Shown: positions 31,224 to 42,278, counted from the first letter of the stretch. The stretch is DNA of 64,000 nt from Halomonas cerina (GCF_014192215.1 NZ_JACHXP010000015.1:30984-94983), one strand, 5' to 3'. The notes: a model not told the origin generated them from the sequence alone. Program-made: numbers and translations.

Positions 31224-31546
31224 GGGCGAACCACCTCGACTTCCTCGATGTCCGGCAGGCGCATCTCGAGACGTTCGGCCGCCAGGCGCTCGATGCGGGC
31301 GGGCGCGGCCCAGGCACTCTCCTCCAGCAGCAGCTGTCCCCATTCGGTCTGGAGTTGCTGATGCTCGGTCTGCAACTGCTGCAGCTGCGCATACTGGTTG
31401 CGCACCTGGTGGCTGGTGGCGATGACGGCCAGCGCCGAACCCAGGCACAGCAGCAGCAGCACGCCGTTGCCTAACAGTGCCAGGCGGAGGCGCCGACGCA
31501 CCGGCCAGCCGACATCAGCAGTGGAGGTGTTTCGTCCCTGAACCAT
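31220..31546 (-). CDS. ftsL: Cell division protein FtsL
   Basis: The 108-residue bitopic protein has a basic N-terminus, a membrane helix near residues 22-45 (LALLGNGVLLLLCLGSALAVI), then a Gln/Leu-rich coiled coil (YAQLQQLQTEHQQLQTEWGQ). Its role is to link FtsQ and FtsB and to activate FtsWI. It lies between rsmH (8-bp gap) and ftsI (overlap), the fixed place of ftsL. Confidence 0.92.
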   Translation of the reverse strand: MVQGRNTSTADVGWPVRRRLRLALLGNGVLLLLCLGSALAVIATSHQVRNQYAQLQQLQTEHQQLQTEWGQLLLEESAWAAPARIERLAAERLEMRLPDIEEVEVVRP

Positions 31547-31554
31547 GGCGGGCC

Positions 31555-32511
31555 TCAGTAGCGCTTGCGTGCCGCGCGCATCACCGCGCTGCGAGCGCGG
31601 GGATTGGCCTCGACCTCTGTCGCTCCGGGACGGCGCGCCTTGCCCAGGGCCTCGAGGCGACGCAGGATCTGGTCGTCGCGCAGCGGCACCCCACGTGGTA
31701 CCTGGGTATCGCCGCGCACGTGGTCGCGGATGAATCGCTTGACACGGCGATCCTCCAGGGAATGGAAGCTGATCACCACCAGGTGCCCACCCGGGGCCAG
31801 GGCCTCGAGGGCCGCCTCGAGCGCCGCACCCAGCTGCTCCAGCTCGCCGTTAACCTGGATGCGCAGCGCCTGGAAGGCCCGGGTCGCCGGGTGCTTGCCC
31901 TTCTCCCAGGCGGGATGGGCGGCCTTGATCACCTCGGCGAGGTCCGCGGTGCGGGTGAAGGGCCGCTCGCCGCGGCGCGCGACGATGGCCCTCGCCAGCC
32001 GGCGGGCGAAGCGTTCCTCGCCATAGGCCTTGAAGACCCGGGCGATCTCTCCCTCGTCGGCGCGGGCTAGCCAGGCGGCGGCACTCTCGCCTCGGGTCGG
32101 GTCCATGCGCATGTCCAGCGGGCCGTCGCGCAGGAAGCTGAAGCCGCGCGCCGGGTCGTCCAGTTGCGGTGAAGAAACGCCGACGTCCAGCAGCACCCCG
32201 GCGAGACGGCCGTGGAGGCCGTGATCGCGGGCGATATCGCCCAGCCGGGCGAAGTCGCCCTGCTCGATGGCGAAGCGAGGATCGGTGATGGTCGCCGCCG
32301 CGGCGATGGCCTGGGGATCGCGGTCGATGGCCAGCAGGCGTCCCTCGCGGGTCAGGCGCGCGAGGATGGCCCGGGAGTGGCCGCCGCGGCCGAAGGTGCC
32401 GTCGAGGTAGGCCCCGGCCCGATCATGCACCAGAGCATCGACCGCGCCGTCGAGCAGCACGCTGGCATGGCGAAAACCGCGGGGGGCGTGTTGAGTAGCG
32501 GATGTCGGCAT
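31555..32511 (-). CDS. rsmH: 16S rRNA (cytosine(1402)-N4)-methyltransferase
   Basis: The protein has 318 residues from the ATG at 32511 ([20 protein letters not shown]). The SAM-binding stretch is [17 protein letters not shown], followed by [11 protein letters not shown] and [22 protein letters not shown]. It methylates C1402 of 16S rRNA together with RsmI, whose gene lies just beyond rnpB. It is the first gene of the division cluster here. The usual preceding gene mraZ is absent; rnpB takes that place. Confidence 0.97.
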   Translation of the reverse strand: MPTSATQHAPRGFRHASVLLDGAVDALVHDRAGAYLDGTFGRGGHSRAILARLTREGRLLAIDRDPQAIAAAATITDPRFAIEQGDFARLGDIARDHGLHGRLAGVLLDVGVSSPQLDDPARGFSFLRDGPLDMRMDPTRGESAAAWLARADEGEIARVFKAYGEERFARRLARAIVARRGERPFTRTADLAEVIKAAHPAWEKGKHPATRAFQALRIQVNGELEQLGAALEAALEALAPGGHLVVISFHSLEDRRVKRFIRDHVRGDTQVPRGVPLRDDQILRRLEALGKARRPGATEVEANPRARSAVMRAARKRY

Positions 32512-32583
32512 GCACGTCTCGTCGGCGGCCAAGGGGCCGTGTCATGGAGGGTGGAGGTACCGTGAAAACGGCGATGAAAAAGG

Positions 32584-32946
<363 letters not shown>

Positions 32947-32952
32947 GACGCA

Positions 32953-32981
32953 AGCATACCAGCGCCCCGCGCGCCCCTCAA
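32953..32981 (-). promoter_or_regulatory. rnpB promoter overlapping the end of rsmI
   Basis: TTGAGG (32976-32981), a 17-bp spacer and TATGCT (32953-32958) are followed by six bases and then the inferred first base of rnpB at 32946. The -35 box spans the rsmI stop codon. The spacing to the RNA 5' end makes this a strong call. Confidence 0.7.
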
Positions 32982-33841
32982 TCGCCATGCCCGTCCTTGA
33001 GTGCCTGGGCCTTGGCATACCAGGCCTTCTTGGCCCCGCCCAGGGTACGGGCCGCCACCGCAGCGGCCTGCTTGACCCCGACGCCCTCGGCGAGCATGGC
33101 CGTAAGCAGGGCATCGGCCGCGATGACCGAAGCCGCGTCGGCCGACCGGGGGGCGGCGCCCGCCACCATGATCACGAACTCGCCCCGGGCCTGGTCCGGG
33201 TCCTGCGCCATCCGCGCCAGCAGCGCTTCGGCACTGCCGTCGAGGAAGGTCTCGAAGGCCTTGGTCAGCTCCCGGGCCAGCACCAGGCGACGCTCACCGA
33301 ACGTCACCGCCAGATCGGCCAGGGTAGCGCGGATGCGATGCGGCGACTCGTAGAAGACCAGGGTCTCGTCGCGCTCGGCCAGTGCCTCGAGGCGGGCGCG
33401 CCGCGCCCCGCCCTTCGCCGGCAAAAAGCCGCTGAACAGGAAGCGATCGGTGGGCAGCCCGGCTGCGGAAAGCGCCGCCACCAGGGCGCAGGCACCCGGC
33501 ACCGGAACGATGCGTCGCCCTCGGGCCCGCAGCTCGCGCACCAGCACGAAGCCCGGGTCACTGATGAGGGGGGTGCCGGCATCGCTGACCAGCGCGACAT
33601 CCTCCCCCACCGCCAGGCGGGCGTCGAGCTGCTCGACCCGGGTGGCCTCATTGTGCTCGTGGAGCGACAGCATGGCAGGCATGATGCCAAGATGGCGCAG
33701 CAGGCGCGCCGTATGGCGCGTGTCCTCGGCGGCCACCAAGGCCACGTCGCCGAGCACCCTCGCCGCCCGCGGGCTCAGGTCCTCCAGATTCCCAATCGGC
33801 GTGGCGACCACGTACAATGAACCGGCAAACGCGTCTGACAT
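32978..33841 (-). CDS. rsmI: 16S rRNA (cytidine(1402)-2'-O)-methyltransferase
   Basis: The 287-residue protein of the tetrapyrrole-methylase fold begins with GSLYVVATPIGNLEDLSPRA. It has VALVAAEDTRHTARLL and VALVSDAGTPLISDPG, all RsmI signatures. It adds the 2'-O-methyl group at C1402 of 16S rRNA, the same nucleotide that RsmH modifies on N4. It is divergent from lpoA, with a 45-bp gap. Confidence 0.96.
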   Translation of the reverse strand: MSDAFAGSLYVVATPIGNLEDLSPRAARVLGDVALVAAEDTRHTARLLRHLGIMPAMLSLHEHNEATRVEQLDARLAVGEDVALVSDAGTPLISDPGFVLVRELRARGRRIVPVPGACALVAALSAAGLPTDRFLFSGFLPAKGGARRARLEALAERDETLVFYESPHRIRATLADLAVTFGERRLVLARELTKAFETFLDGSAEALLARMAQDPDQARGEFVIMVAGAAPRSADAASVIAADALLTAMLAEGVGVKQAAAVAARTLGGAKKAWYAKAQALKDGHGD

Positions 33842-33886
33842 CTAGGCTCCCTGGGCACTGTCCGGACAGGGGACAAGGAAAGGTAC

Positions 33887-35630
33887 ATGCACATCTCGTC
33901 TCGCGGCCTGCTGGCCGCTGCGCTGACCGCGCTGCTGCTGGCCGGCTGCGGCCTCCAGCCCGGCATCATCGAACGCCCGTCCCCGGCCGATCCCGACCGC
34001 CTGCTCCAGCAGGCCGCCCAGCAGGCCCCCGACCAAGCCGCCCTGACGCGGCTCGAGGCCGCGGACATCCTAGCACGCGAGGGCCGCCGCCCCCAGGCAC
34101 TCGAGGTCGCCCGGGAGATCGACGACCGCCAGCTGGCTCCCGAGGCGCGCCGGCGCTGGGCCCTGTTGCTCTCGGCGCTCGGCGAGAGCGAGAACGCGCC
34201 CCGGGCGGTGCTCCAGGCCACCGAACTGCTGGACGAGGTCGACCTCCCCCGCGAGCAGGCCCTGGTGCTCCTGGAGCGCCAGGGCATGGCGCTGAGCCGG
34301 GTCGACGAGCCCGAGGCTGCCGTCAGGGCACTGCTGCGGGTGCAGGCCGCCACCGACCGGGAAGACCTCAACGACCCCATCTGGCAGCAACTCTCGCGCC
34401 TGGCCCCCAGCACGCTCGCCGAGCTGGGCCGCGGCGCCGATGAACTGACCCGAGGCTGGCTGACCCTGGCCGAGCTGGTACGCGACGGCGGCGGTGATAT
34501 CGCCCGACTCCTGGCGCGCCTCGATGACTGGCGCGTGCGCTACCGTGGCCACCCTGCCACCCGACGCCTGCCGGAGGAGATCACGGCCCTGCGGGCGCTG
34601 CGTGGCCAGGAGGTTCGCCACATCGCCGTCCTGCTCCCGGAGTCGGGGCCCCTGGCCGGGATCGCGGACGCCCTGAAAAAGGGCATGCGCACCCACCACC
34701 TCAGCGTGCTCAACGAGGGGGGCCGCGGGGTGCAACTGACCTTCCTCGATACCCGCCAGGCCGGTCTCGACACGCTCTACCAGGAAGCCGTCGACCGGGG
34801 CGCCCAGGTGGTGATCGGCCCGCTGGACAAGGATCGGGTCAGCGCCCTGGAACGACGCGAGCAGGTGCCGCTGCCCACGCTGGCCCTGAACTACGGCGAG
34901 GGCGAGCGCAACCACGCCAAAGGCCTCTTCCAGTATGGCCTGTCCGCCGAGGACGAGGCGCGCCTGGCGGCGCGACGCGCCTGGATGGATGGCCATCGTC
35001 GCGCCTCCCTGCTGGTGCCGGACAACGCCTGGGGACGCCGGGTCGGCGAGGCCTTCTTCACCGCCTGGCGGGAGCGCGGCGGGGAGATCGCCCATGCGGT
35101 GCGCTACAACCCCGGCATCCCGGCCACCGAGGCGACACGGCGCGCCGTCCAGAACCCCACGCCGGACATGCTGTTCCTGCTGGCCCTTCCCGACTACGCC
35201 CGGCAGGTGCCCCCGACGCTGGACTACTACTACGCCGGCGACCTGCCGATCTACGCCACCTCCCATCTCTATCAGGGCCAGCCTCAGCCCAGGCTCGACC
35301 GGGACCTCGACGACGTGATGTTCGTGGACATCCCCTGGCAGATTCCCGATGCCGCCGTGGGGGGCGTGGAGGCGCTCCCCTTCCTGACGAACTATCACCA
35401 GCTGCGCGAGGAGTCCGACCCCACCCTGTTTCGCCTGATGGCCATGGGTGTCGACGCCTATGAACTGGCGCGGCGCCTGCCGCAGTTCCTGGCGATTCCC
35501 GACAGCGAGTTCTTCGGTGCGACCGGCACCCTCACCATCGCCGAGGACGGCCGGATCCATCGGCGCCTGCCCTGGGCGCGTTTCGCCGACGGCATCCCGC
35601 AGCCGGTACTCTCCCCAGGCGTCTTCGCCG

Positions 35631-35647
<17 letters not shown>
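33887..35647 (+). CDS. lpoA: Penicillin-binding protein activator LpoA (LppC family lipoprotein)
   Basis: The 586-residue lipoprotein has a signal peptide ending in the lipobox LLAGC, with Cys21 as the acylated residue. Residues 30-240 are helical TPR-like repeats. Residues 245-586 form a periplasmic-binding-protein-like domain (RHIAVLLPESGPLAGIADALKKG, VVIGPLDKDRVSAL). LpoA stimulates PBP1A from the outer membrane. It is followed by yraN with a 17-bp overlap. The rsmI-lpoA-yraN-diaA-dolP order equals E. coli yraL-yraP. Confidence 0.93.
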
Positions 35648-36630
<983 letters not shown>

Positions 36631-36634
36631 TTCC

Positions 36635-37219
36635 ATGACTGCAAGACTTCGACTCATTCCCCCGGTTGTCGGCATGCTGCTGCTGCTGTCCGGCTGTTCC
36701 TCCACCGCCCTCACCGCGGCCACGACCGAAGGCCCCATCCGGGAGCATTACGGCACCCGCACCGAGGGCACCAAGGTTGAGGACCAGAGCATCGAGACCA
36801 AGATCGACCACAACCTGGGGGCCACCGACGCCCGCCTGGCCGACGCGCGCATCAGCGTCGACAGCTTCAACGGCATCGTCCTGCTGACCGGCCAGGTGCC
36901 CAGCCAGGAGCTGAAGGCGATGGCCGGCGAAGTGGCCAATCAGGTGCGCAATGTCCGCGAGGTGCACAATGAACTGACCATCGCCGCGAACCTGCCGGCT
37001 AGCCAGAGACTGCAGGATACCTGGATCACCACCAAGGTACGCACGACCCTGGCGACCCAAGGGCCGGTCGACGTCAACCGGCTGCATGTCGTCACCGAGA
37101 ACGGCAGTGTCTACCTGATGGGCATCGTCACCCGGGCCGAGGCGGACCGCATCGTCAACATGGCCTCCAGCGCCGGCGGCATGCAGCGCATCGTCAAGGT
37201 CTTCGACTACATCGACTGA
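36635..37219 (+). CDS. dolP: Outer-membrane BON-domain lipoprotein DolP (YraP)
   Basis: The 194-residue lipoprotein has a signal peptide ending in LLSGC, with Cys21 acylated. It has two BON domains, about residues 48-115 (VEDQSIETKIDHNL) and 125-194 (DTWITTKVRTTL through GGMQRIVKVFDYID). DolP supports outer-membrane integrity and BAM function. It is 4 bp after diaA and ends the operon; a strong terminator follows. Confidence 0.93.
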   Translation: MTARLRLIPPVVGMLLLLSGCSSTALTAATTEGPIREHYGTRTEGTKVEDQSIETKIDHNLGATDARLADARISVDSFNGIVLLTGQVPSQELKAMAGEVANQVRNVREVHNELTIAANLPASQRLQDTWITTKVRTTLATQGPVDVNRLHVVTENGSVYLMGIVTRAEADRIVNMASSAGGMQRIVKVFDYID

Positions 37220-37228
37220 CGCATCCCC

Positions 37229-37268
37229 AACGCGAAATGGCAGGCCACCAGGCCTGCCGTTTCGCGTT
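37229..37268. terminator. Bidirectional intrinsic terminator between dolP and sspB
   Basis: An 18-bp stem (one G-T wobble), AACGCGAAATGGCAGGCC with GGCCTGCCGTTTCGCGTT around the loop ACCA, lies in the convergent gap. The A-rich and T-rich arms suit both directions. Confidence 0.9.
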
Positions 37269-37300
37269 GTCGACCACAAATGGCTTGCCGCCTCAGCGCC

Positions 37301-37771
37301 TCACTTGATCACCCTAAGCGCCGGACGCCCCTTGTGTCGCGAGGCCGCCTCCTTGCCTTCGGTCTCCTCGGCATCCTGGCCACCGGACTCGACGCCGGCC
37401 AGTGAGGGGCCGGCATCCTGGGTGCTATCATCGGCTTCGTCGGCGGGCACCTCCGGCATGACCGGCTCATGACCGAAGACCATGCCTACACCATTCTCTC
37501 GGGCATAGAGCGCCACCAGCGCCTCGGTCGGCACCCACACCTGCATCGGCTGGCCACCGAACCGAGCCGCGAAGCCGATGGCGTCGTTTTCCATGAACAG
37601 GTCGCGCACCGCCGTCGGCCCGAGGTTAAGCACGATCTGGCCGTTCTGGACGAACTGCCGGGGCACCTCGACACCCGGCTGTTCGGCATCGACGACGATG
37701 TAGGGCGTCAACTCATTGTCCAGCAGCCACTGGTACAGCGCCCTGGCAAGATAGGGGCGACTCGATTGCAT
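37301..37771 (-). CDS. sspB: ClpXP protease specificity-enhancing factor SspB
   Basis: The protein has 156 residues from the ATG at 37771 (MQSSRPYLARALYQWLLDNE), with GGAG nine bases upstream. The ssrA-tag-binding domain is residues 1-105 (VLNLGPTAVRDLF, ENDAIGFAARFGG). A long acidic linker then ends in RPALRVIK, the XB peptide that docks on ClpX. It delivers ssrA-tagged proteins to ClpXP. It follows sspA in the same direction. An in-frame ATG 11 codons upstream is an alternative start. Confidence 0.95.
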   Translation of the reverse strand: MQSSRPYLARALYQWLLDNELTPYIVVDAEQPGVEVPRQFVQNGQIVLNLGPTAVRDLFMENDAIGFAARFGGQPMQVWVPTEALVALYARENGVGMVFGHEPVMPEVPADEADDSTQDAGPSLAGVESGGQDAEETEGKEAASRHKGRPALRVIK

Positions 37772-37827
37772 CGGCTGGCTCTCCGTGAAACGGCCCCCAC
37801 CCATCGGCAGGGGCGGAATGTATGGTC

Positions 37828-38454
37828 TCAGGCGCGGATCTCCCGCTCGCGCTCGCTGAGCGCCGCCTTGAACCCTTCTCGATCGAAGACGCGTGCCATG
37901 TAGTCCATCAGCGGCTTGACCTGCTTCTCGGGCAACTCGATATCCAGCTGGGGAAGCCGCCAGAGGATCGGTGCCAGGCAGCAATCCACGAGGGTAAATT
38001 CCTCGCTCATGAAAAACGGCATGTCCTCGAAGATCGGCGAGATACCGATCAGACTCTCGCGCAGCTCCTTGCGCGCCTTGTCGGCTTCCTTCCGGGAACC
38101 GCTCTGGACCTGTTCGACCAGCGGGCACCATTCACGTTCGATGCGGTGCATCCACAGCCGACTCTGCGCTCGCGCCACAGGGTAGACCGGCAGCAAGGGA
38201 GGATGCGGGAAGCGCTCGTCGAGGTACTCCATCATCACCTTGGATTCGTAGAGCACCAGGTCCCTGTCGAGCAGGGTAGGCACGCTATTGTAGGGATTGA
38301 GGTCGGCGAGCTCCTCGGGATGGTGCTCATCGGTCACCTCGACGATGTCCACCGCTACCCCTTTCTCGGCGAGCACGATGCGCACCCGGTGACTGAAATG
38401 ATCGTCACCTCCGGAATAGAAGATCATCGACGACCGCTTGGCCACTACACCCAT
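37828..38454 (-). CDS. sspA: Stringent starvation protein A
   Basis: The 208-residue protein has a glutathione-S-transferase fold: an N-terminal thioredoxin-like part ([43 protein letters not shown]) and a helical C-terminal domain. SspA binds RNA polymerase and modulates transcription in stationary phase and stress. It heads the sspA-sspB pair, downstream of the petABC terminator. Confidence 0.94.
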   Translation of the reverse strand: MGVVAKRSSMIFYSGGDDHFSHRVRIVLAEKGVAVDIVEVTDEHHPEELADLNPYNSVPTLLDRDLVLYESKVMMEYLDERFPHPPLLPVYPVARAQSRLWMHRIEREWCPLVEQVQSGSRKEADKARKELRESLIGISPIFEDMPFFMSEEFTLVDCCLAPILWRLPQLDIELPEKQVKPLMDYMARVFDREGFKAALSEREREIRA

Positions 38455-38546
38455 GTAACAATCCTCGCATCAGTTCGAGCCAAGATGATAACACGACCAC
38501 CCCCGGCCTGGGGGCCGTCGTGACGCCTCCACCGCCAGACAGACAC

Positions 38547-38583
38547 CACGAGGGCGCATGCCCCATGGCCATGCGCCCTCGTG
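38547..38583. terminator. Intrinsic terminator of petABC
   Basis: A perfect 14-bp stem, CACGAGGGCGCATG with CATGCGCCCTCGTG around a 9-base loop, starts 18 bp after the petC stop. No long T run follows, so its efficiency is uncertain. Confidence 0.7.
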
Positions 38584-38601
38584 ACCTGCCTCACCGGTGG
38601 A

Positions 38602-39369
38602 TCAGTGAATGTCGCGCCAGTACTCGCGCTTAAGCAGGTAAGCGATGACACCGAAGATGAAGATGAAGATCAGCACCTTCGGCCCCAGCGCCTGGGCCTG
38701 GAGCTTGGTGGGCTCACCCACGTAGGCCAGGAAGTTGGTGATGTCGTACACCGCTGCCTCGAACTCGTCGGGCTCCATCGAGCCGGGTTTCGTCACCTGC
38801 AGGGTCTCGCAGGACTGATACTTGCCGGTCAATGGATCGAGTTCGGCCCCCTCGATGGGATGGTCGGAGGCGGCACAGACCTTCTCCTGCACGCCCTGCA
38901 GCGGTTCCAGCACGTTGGGCATGGCGACCAGCGGGAAGACCGCGTTATTGACGCCGGTGGGCCGCGACGCATCCTTGTAGAAGCTCAGCAGGTAGGAGTA
39001 GATCCAGTCGGTACCGCGCAGCCGCGCCTCGAGGGTCAGGTCCGGCGGCGCGGCACCGAACCAGTTCTCCGCATCACCGCTGTTCATGGCGATATGCATC
39101 TGGTCGTTGAAGCCCAGTTCCTCGGCGAAGATCAGGTTCTCCTCGACCAGATCCTGAGGCATATTCAGGTCTTCGGCGGCGCGGGCGAAGCGCTGATGCT
39201 CCAGGGAGTGACAGCCCATGCAGTAGTTCACATAAAGCTTCATGCCATTCTGCAGCGATGCCTGATCGTGCAGGTCCGGCTCCATGGAGTACGGCACACT
39301 CGCTCCCCCCGCGGCCATCGCCGTGAAGGGCACCAGCGCGACAAGCAGTGCGAACAGTTGCTTTTTCAT
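38602..39369 (-). CDS. petC: Cytochrome c1 of the bc1 complex
   Basis: The protein has 255 residues from the ATG at 39369, which shares one base with the cytochrome b stop (TAATG). A signal peptide of about 19 residues ends AMA. The haem-binding motif CMGCH is at residues 50-54, Met ligand candidates lie in AMPNVLEPL, and a C-terminal anchor helix (VLIFIFIFGVIAYLL) ends at the membrane. It passes electrons from the Rieske protein to soluble cytochrome c. Confidence 0.96.
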   Translation of the reverse strand: MKKQLFALLVALVPFTAMAAGGASVPYSMEPDLHDQASLQNGMKLYVNYCMGCHSLEHQRFARAAEDLNMPQDLVEENLIFAEELGFNDQMHIAMNSGDAENWFGAAPPDLTLEARLRGTDWIYSYLLSFYKDASRPTGVNNAVFPLVAMPNVLEPLQGVQEKVCAASDHPIEGAELDPLTGKYQSCETLQVTKPGSMEPDEFEAAVYDITNFLAYVGEPTKLQAQALGPKVLIFIFIFGVIAYLLKREYWRDIH

Positions 39370-40628
39370 TAGCCAGTCACCCTTTCCGGAACGGGTTTGG
39401 TCTTCTCCAGCCGGGTATAGAACGGCATCAGCAAGAAGAAGGCGAAGTAGATGACGGTGCACACCTGGGACAGCAAAGTGCGCCCCTCGGTAACCGGCAA
39501 TACCCCGAGCACGCCCAGGATCACGAAGCTGATCGCGAACAGCGCCAGCATCACCTTGGAGATCCAGCCCTTGTAGCGCATGGAGCGCACCGGGCTTCGA
39601 TCGAGCCAGGGCAACACGAAAAGCACCGCGATGGCCGCCCCCATGCAGATCACGCCGAGGAACTTGGCATCGAGGCCGAACAGCGAGAAGGTGATCGCGC
39701 GAAGGATCGCGTAGAAGGGCGTGAAGTACCACACCGGCGCGATATGGTCGGGTGTCTTCAGCGGGTTGGCCGGTTCGAAGTTGGGCTTCTCGATGAAGTA
39801 GCCACCCCCCTCGGGGAAGTAGAACACCACCACACAGAACACGAACAGGAAGACCGCCACGCCGACGAGGTCCTTCACCGTGTAGTAGGGATGGAAGGGA
39901 ATGCCGTCCAGGGGCTTACCGGTCTCGTCCTTCTTCTTCTTGATGTCGATGCCGTCGGGGTTGTTGGAACCGACTTCGTGCAGGGCGATGATGTGAAGCA
40001 CCACCAGCGCCAGGATCACGATGGGCAGTGCCACCACGTGCAAGGCGAAGAAGCGGTTCAGGGTGATACCGGAAATCAGGAAGTCACCGCGCACCCACTG
40101 GGCCAGATCCGGCCCGATGGCGGGGATGGCCGAGAACAGCGAGATGATGACCTGCGCCCCCCAGTAGGACATCTGGCCCCAAGGCAGCAGGTAGCCCATG
40201 AAGGCCTCGGCCATGAGCAGCAGGTAGATGGCCATGCCGAAGATCCACACCAGTTCGCGGGGCGCCTTGTAGGAGCCATAGAGCAGACCGCGGAACATGT
40301 GCAGGTAGACCACCACAAAGAAGGCCGACGCCCCGGTAGTGTGCATGTAGCGAATCAGCCAGCCCCACTCCACATCGCGCATGATGTACTCGACGGAGGC
40401 GAAGGCGCCTTCCGCCGTGGGATTGAAGCTCATGGTCAGCCAGACCCCGGTGAGGATCTGGTTGACCAGTACCAGCAGGGCCAGCGAGCCGAAGAAGTAC
40501 CAGAAGTTGAAGTTCTTCGGGGCATAGTACTTGGCCATATGGTCCTGCCACATCTGGGTGGCGGGGAAGCGGTCATCGACCCAACGCATGAACCCGCGCT
40601 CCGCCTTGGCCTTGTTGGGGTTAGCCAT
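39369..40628 (-). CDS. petB: Cytochrome b of the bc1 complex
   Basis: The 419-residue multi-span protein has haem-ligating histidines in the second and fourth helices (YMHTTGASAFFVVVYLHMFRG and FFALHVVALPIVILALVVLHI). It also has YLLPWGQMSYWGAQV and the quinol-site loop APVWYFTPFY, the PVWY variant usual in gammaproteobacteria. It carries the Qo and Qi sites. It overlaps petA and petC by one base each. Confidence 0.97.
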   Translation of the reverse strand: MANPNKAKAERGFMRWVDDRFPATQMWQDHMAKYYAPKNFNFWYFFGSLALLVLVNQILTGVWLTMSFNPTAEGAFASVEYIMRDVEWGWLIRYMHTTGASAFFVVVYLHMFRGLLYGSYKAPRELVWIFGMAIYLLLMAEAFMGYLLPWGQMSYWGAQVIISLFSAIPAIGPDLAQWVRGDFLISGITLNRFFALHVVALPIVILALVVLHIIALHEVGSNNPDGIDIKKKKDETGKPLDGIPFHPYYTVKDLVGVAVFLFVFCVVVFYFPEGGGYFIEKPNFEPANPLKTPDHIAPVWYFTPFYAILRAITFSLFGLDAKFLGVICMGAAIAVLFVLPWLDRSPVRSMRYKGWISKVMLALFAISFVILGVLGVLPVTEGRTLLSQVCTVIYFAFFLLMPFYTRLEKTKPVPERVTG

Positions 40629-41227
40629 CAGGCAGTCTCCTTGTCTTCGCCGACGGTGATGACATCATCAGAGTCGAAGCGGTAAGGGGGGACCTCGAGA
40701 TTGGTCGGGGCCGGTACGTTGACGAACACGCGCCCGGCGAGGTCGAAACGTGAGCCATGGCAGGGACAGAAGAAGCCGCCGGGCCAGTCATCGACCCCGA
40801 CGCCCTCGGCGTTGGGTTCAGGCTTGAACAGCGGTGAACAGCCGAGATGGGTGCAGATGCCGATCAGCACACCGATCTCGGGCTTGATGGAGCGCAGCGG
40901 GCCATCGGCGTACTCGGGCTGCTGGGGCACGCTGGAATCCGCATCGGCCAGGCGAGAAGGGTCGATGGACTCGGTGCGCTCGATCATTTCCGGCGATCGA
41001 TTGAGAATCCAGATGGGCCGACCTCGCCACTCGACGGTCATGCGCTGACCGGGTTCGAGTTTCGACACGTCCGCCTGGACGGGGGCACCCGCCGCTCTTG
41101 CCCTGGCACTGGGCTGCCAGGAAGCCACAAAGGGGACCGCAACCCCGACGACACCCACCGCACCCACGACGGTGGTGGCGCCCACGAGGAAACGGCGCCG
41201 CCCTTTGTTTACGCCGTTGTCTGCCAT
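40628..41227 (-). CDS. petA: Ubiquinol-cytochrome c reductase Rieske iron-sulfur subunit
   Basis: The 199-residue protein begins with a twin-arginine-type signal and anchor (KGRRRFLVGATTVVGAVGVVGV). The [2Fe-2S] ligands are in CTHLGCSPLF and CPCHGSRFDLAGRVF. It is the first gene of the petABC operon, which forms the proton-translocating bc1 complex of the inner membrane. Confidence 0.97.
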   Translation of the reverse strand: MADNGVNKGRRRFLVGATTVVGAVGVVGVAVPFVASWQPSARARAAGAPVQADVSKLEPGQRMTVEWRGRPIWILNRSPEMIERTESIDPSRLADADSSVPQQPEYADGPLRSIKPEIGVLIGICTHLGCSPLFKPEPNAEGVGVDDWPGGFFCPCHGSRFDLAGRVFVNVPAPTNLEVPPYRFDSDDVITVGEDKETA

Positions 41228-41309
41228 TACAAGGTTTCTCCCATCAGCTTACCCGCTCACTCATCACGAGCGCACAAATGTCCCGCGACCACGGATACCA
41301 AATGTGTCT

Positions 41310-41338
41310 ATGGTAAAAAATCATGCCCCCCTGCACAA
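41310..41338 (-). promoter_or_regulatory. Candidate promoter of petABC
   Basis: On the minus strand, TTGTGC (41333-41338), a 17-bp spacer and TACCAT (41310-41315) lie about 80 bp upstream of petA. The match to consensus is moderate. Confidence 0.35.
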
Positions 41339-41391
41339 GGACATTGCCCCGTGACCAAGGTGGCAGACCAGCAACAACTCTTTGATCCAGC

Positions 41392-41423
41392 AAAAAAAAC
41401 GCCCAGGCGTAACACCCGGGCGT
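41392..41423 (-). terminator. Intrinsic terminator of rplM-rpsI
   Basis: On the minus strand, after the rpsI stop, ACGCCCGGG pairs with CCTGGGCGT (one mismatch) around a 7-base loop and is followed by eight T. This is a classic intrinsic terminator. Confidence 0.9.
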
Positions 41424-41446
41424 CTTCCTGGATCAGGGCAAATGCA

Positions 41447-41836
41447 TCACCGCTTGGAGAACTGCGGACGGCGGCGTGCCTTGCGCAGCCCCACCTTCTT
41501 GCGCTCGACCTGGCGAGCGTCGCGGGTCACATAGCCGGCCTCGCGCAGCGGCTTGCGGAAATCCTCGTTGTACTCCATCAGGGCACGGGTGATGCCGTGA
41601 CGGATGGCGCCCGCCTGGGCGGAGCCACCACCGCCCTTGACGGTAACATAGGCATCGAACTGGCCGAGGGTCTCGGTCAGCTCGAGGGGCTGACGGACCA
41701 CCATGCGACCGGTGACGCGACCGAAGTACTCATTGAGATCACGGCTGTTGACGGTGATCTTGCCGGTGCCCGGCTTCAAGAAGACCCGGGCGGTAGAGGT
41801 CTTGCGGCGACCGGTACCGTAATACTGCTGTGTCAT
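41447..41836 (-). CDS. rpsI: 30S ribosomal protein S9
   Basis: The 129-residue protein has the S9 features [20 protein letters not shown] at the start, [17 protein letters not shown] in the middle, and the basic tail [17 protein letters not shown] that reaches the ribosomal P site. It is 13 bp downstream of rplM in the standard two-gene operon. Confidence 0.99.
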   Translation of the reverse strand: MTQQYYGTGRRKTSTARVFLKPGTGKITVNSRDLNEYFGRVTGRMVVRQPLELTETLGQFDAYVTVKGGGGSAQAGAIRHGITRALMEYNEDFRKPLREAGYVTRDARQVERKKVGLRKARRRPQFSKR

Positions 41837-41849
41837 GGCGAAGACTCCC

Positions 41850-42278
41850 TCAGATGTTCAGTTCTTGCGGCTGCTGGGCGGCGTGCGGGTGCTCGGTGCC
41901 GGCGTAGACCTTGAGCTTGGAGTACATGGCACGACCCAGCGGGCCCTTCGGGAGCATGCCCTTGACCGCGGACTCGATGACGCGCTCGGGGGCGTGAGCA
42001 ATCATCTTCTCGAAGTTCATGGAGCGGAGGCCACCTGGATAGCCGGTGTGGCGATAGTAGTTCTTGGCGCTGGCCTTGTTGCCGGTGACCTTCACCTTCT
42101 CGGCATTGATCACGACGATGTAGTCGCCGGTGTCGACGTGCGGGGTGTATTCCGGCTTGTGCTTGCCGCGCAGGCGACGCGCGATCTCGGTGGCCAGGCG
42201 GCCGAGTGTCTTGTCCGCCGCGTTGACGACGTACCAGTCGCGCTGGACGGACTGCGGCTTGGCAGTGAACGTCTTCAT
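41850..42278 (-). CDS. rplM: 50S ribosomal protein L13
   Basis: The protein has 142 residues, the E. coli length. It opens [20 protein letters not shown] and holds [20 protein letters not shown] and [20 protein letters not shown]. It is an early-assembly 50S protein. It leads the rplM-rpsI operon; its promoter lies about 110 bp upstream, just beyond repeat array C. Confidence 0.99.
   Translation of the reverse strand: MKTFTAKPQSVQRDWYVVNAADKTLGRLATEIARRLRGKHKPEYTPHVDTGDYIVVINAEKVKVTGNKASAKNYYRHTGYPGGLRSMNFEKMIAHAPERVIESAVKGMLPKGPLGRAMYSKLKVYAGTEHPHAAQQPQELNI

Noticed and set aside
38455..38520. Promoter of sspA with TTATCAT and a CACGAC/GTCGTG palindrome
   Set aside because: No acceptable -35 at the right distance, and the palindrome is imperfect with a long loop. 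I could not separate it from chance in GC-rich DNA.
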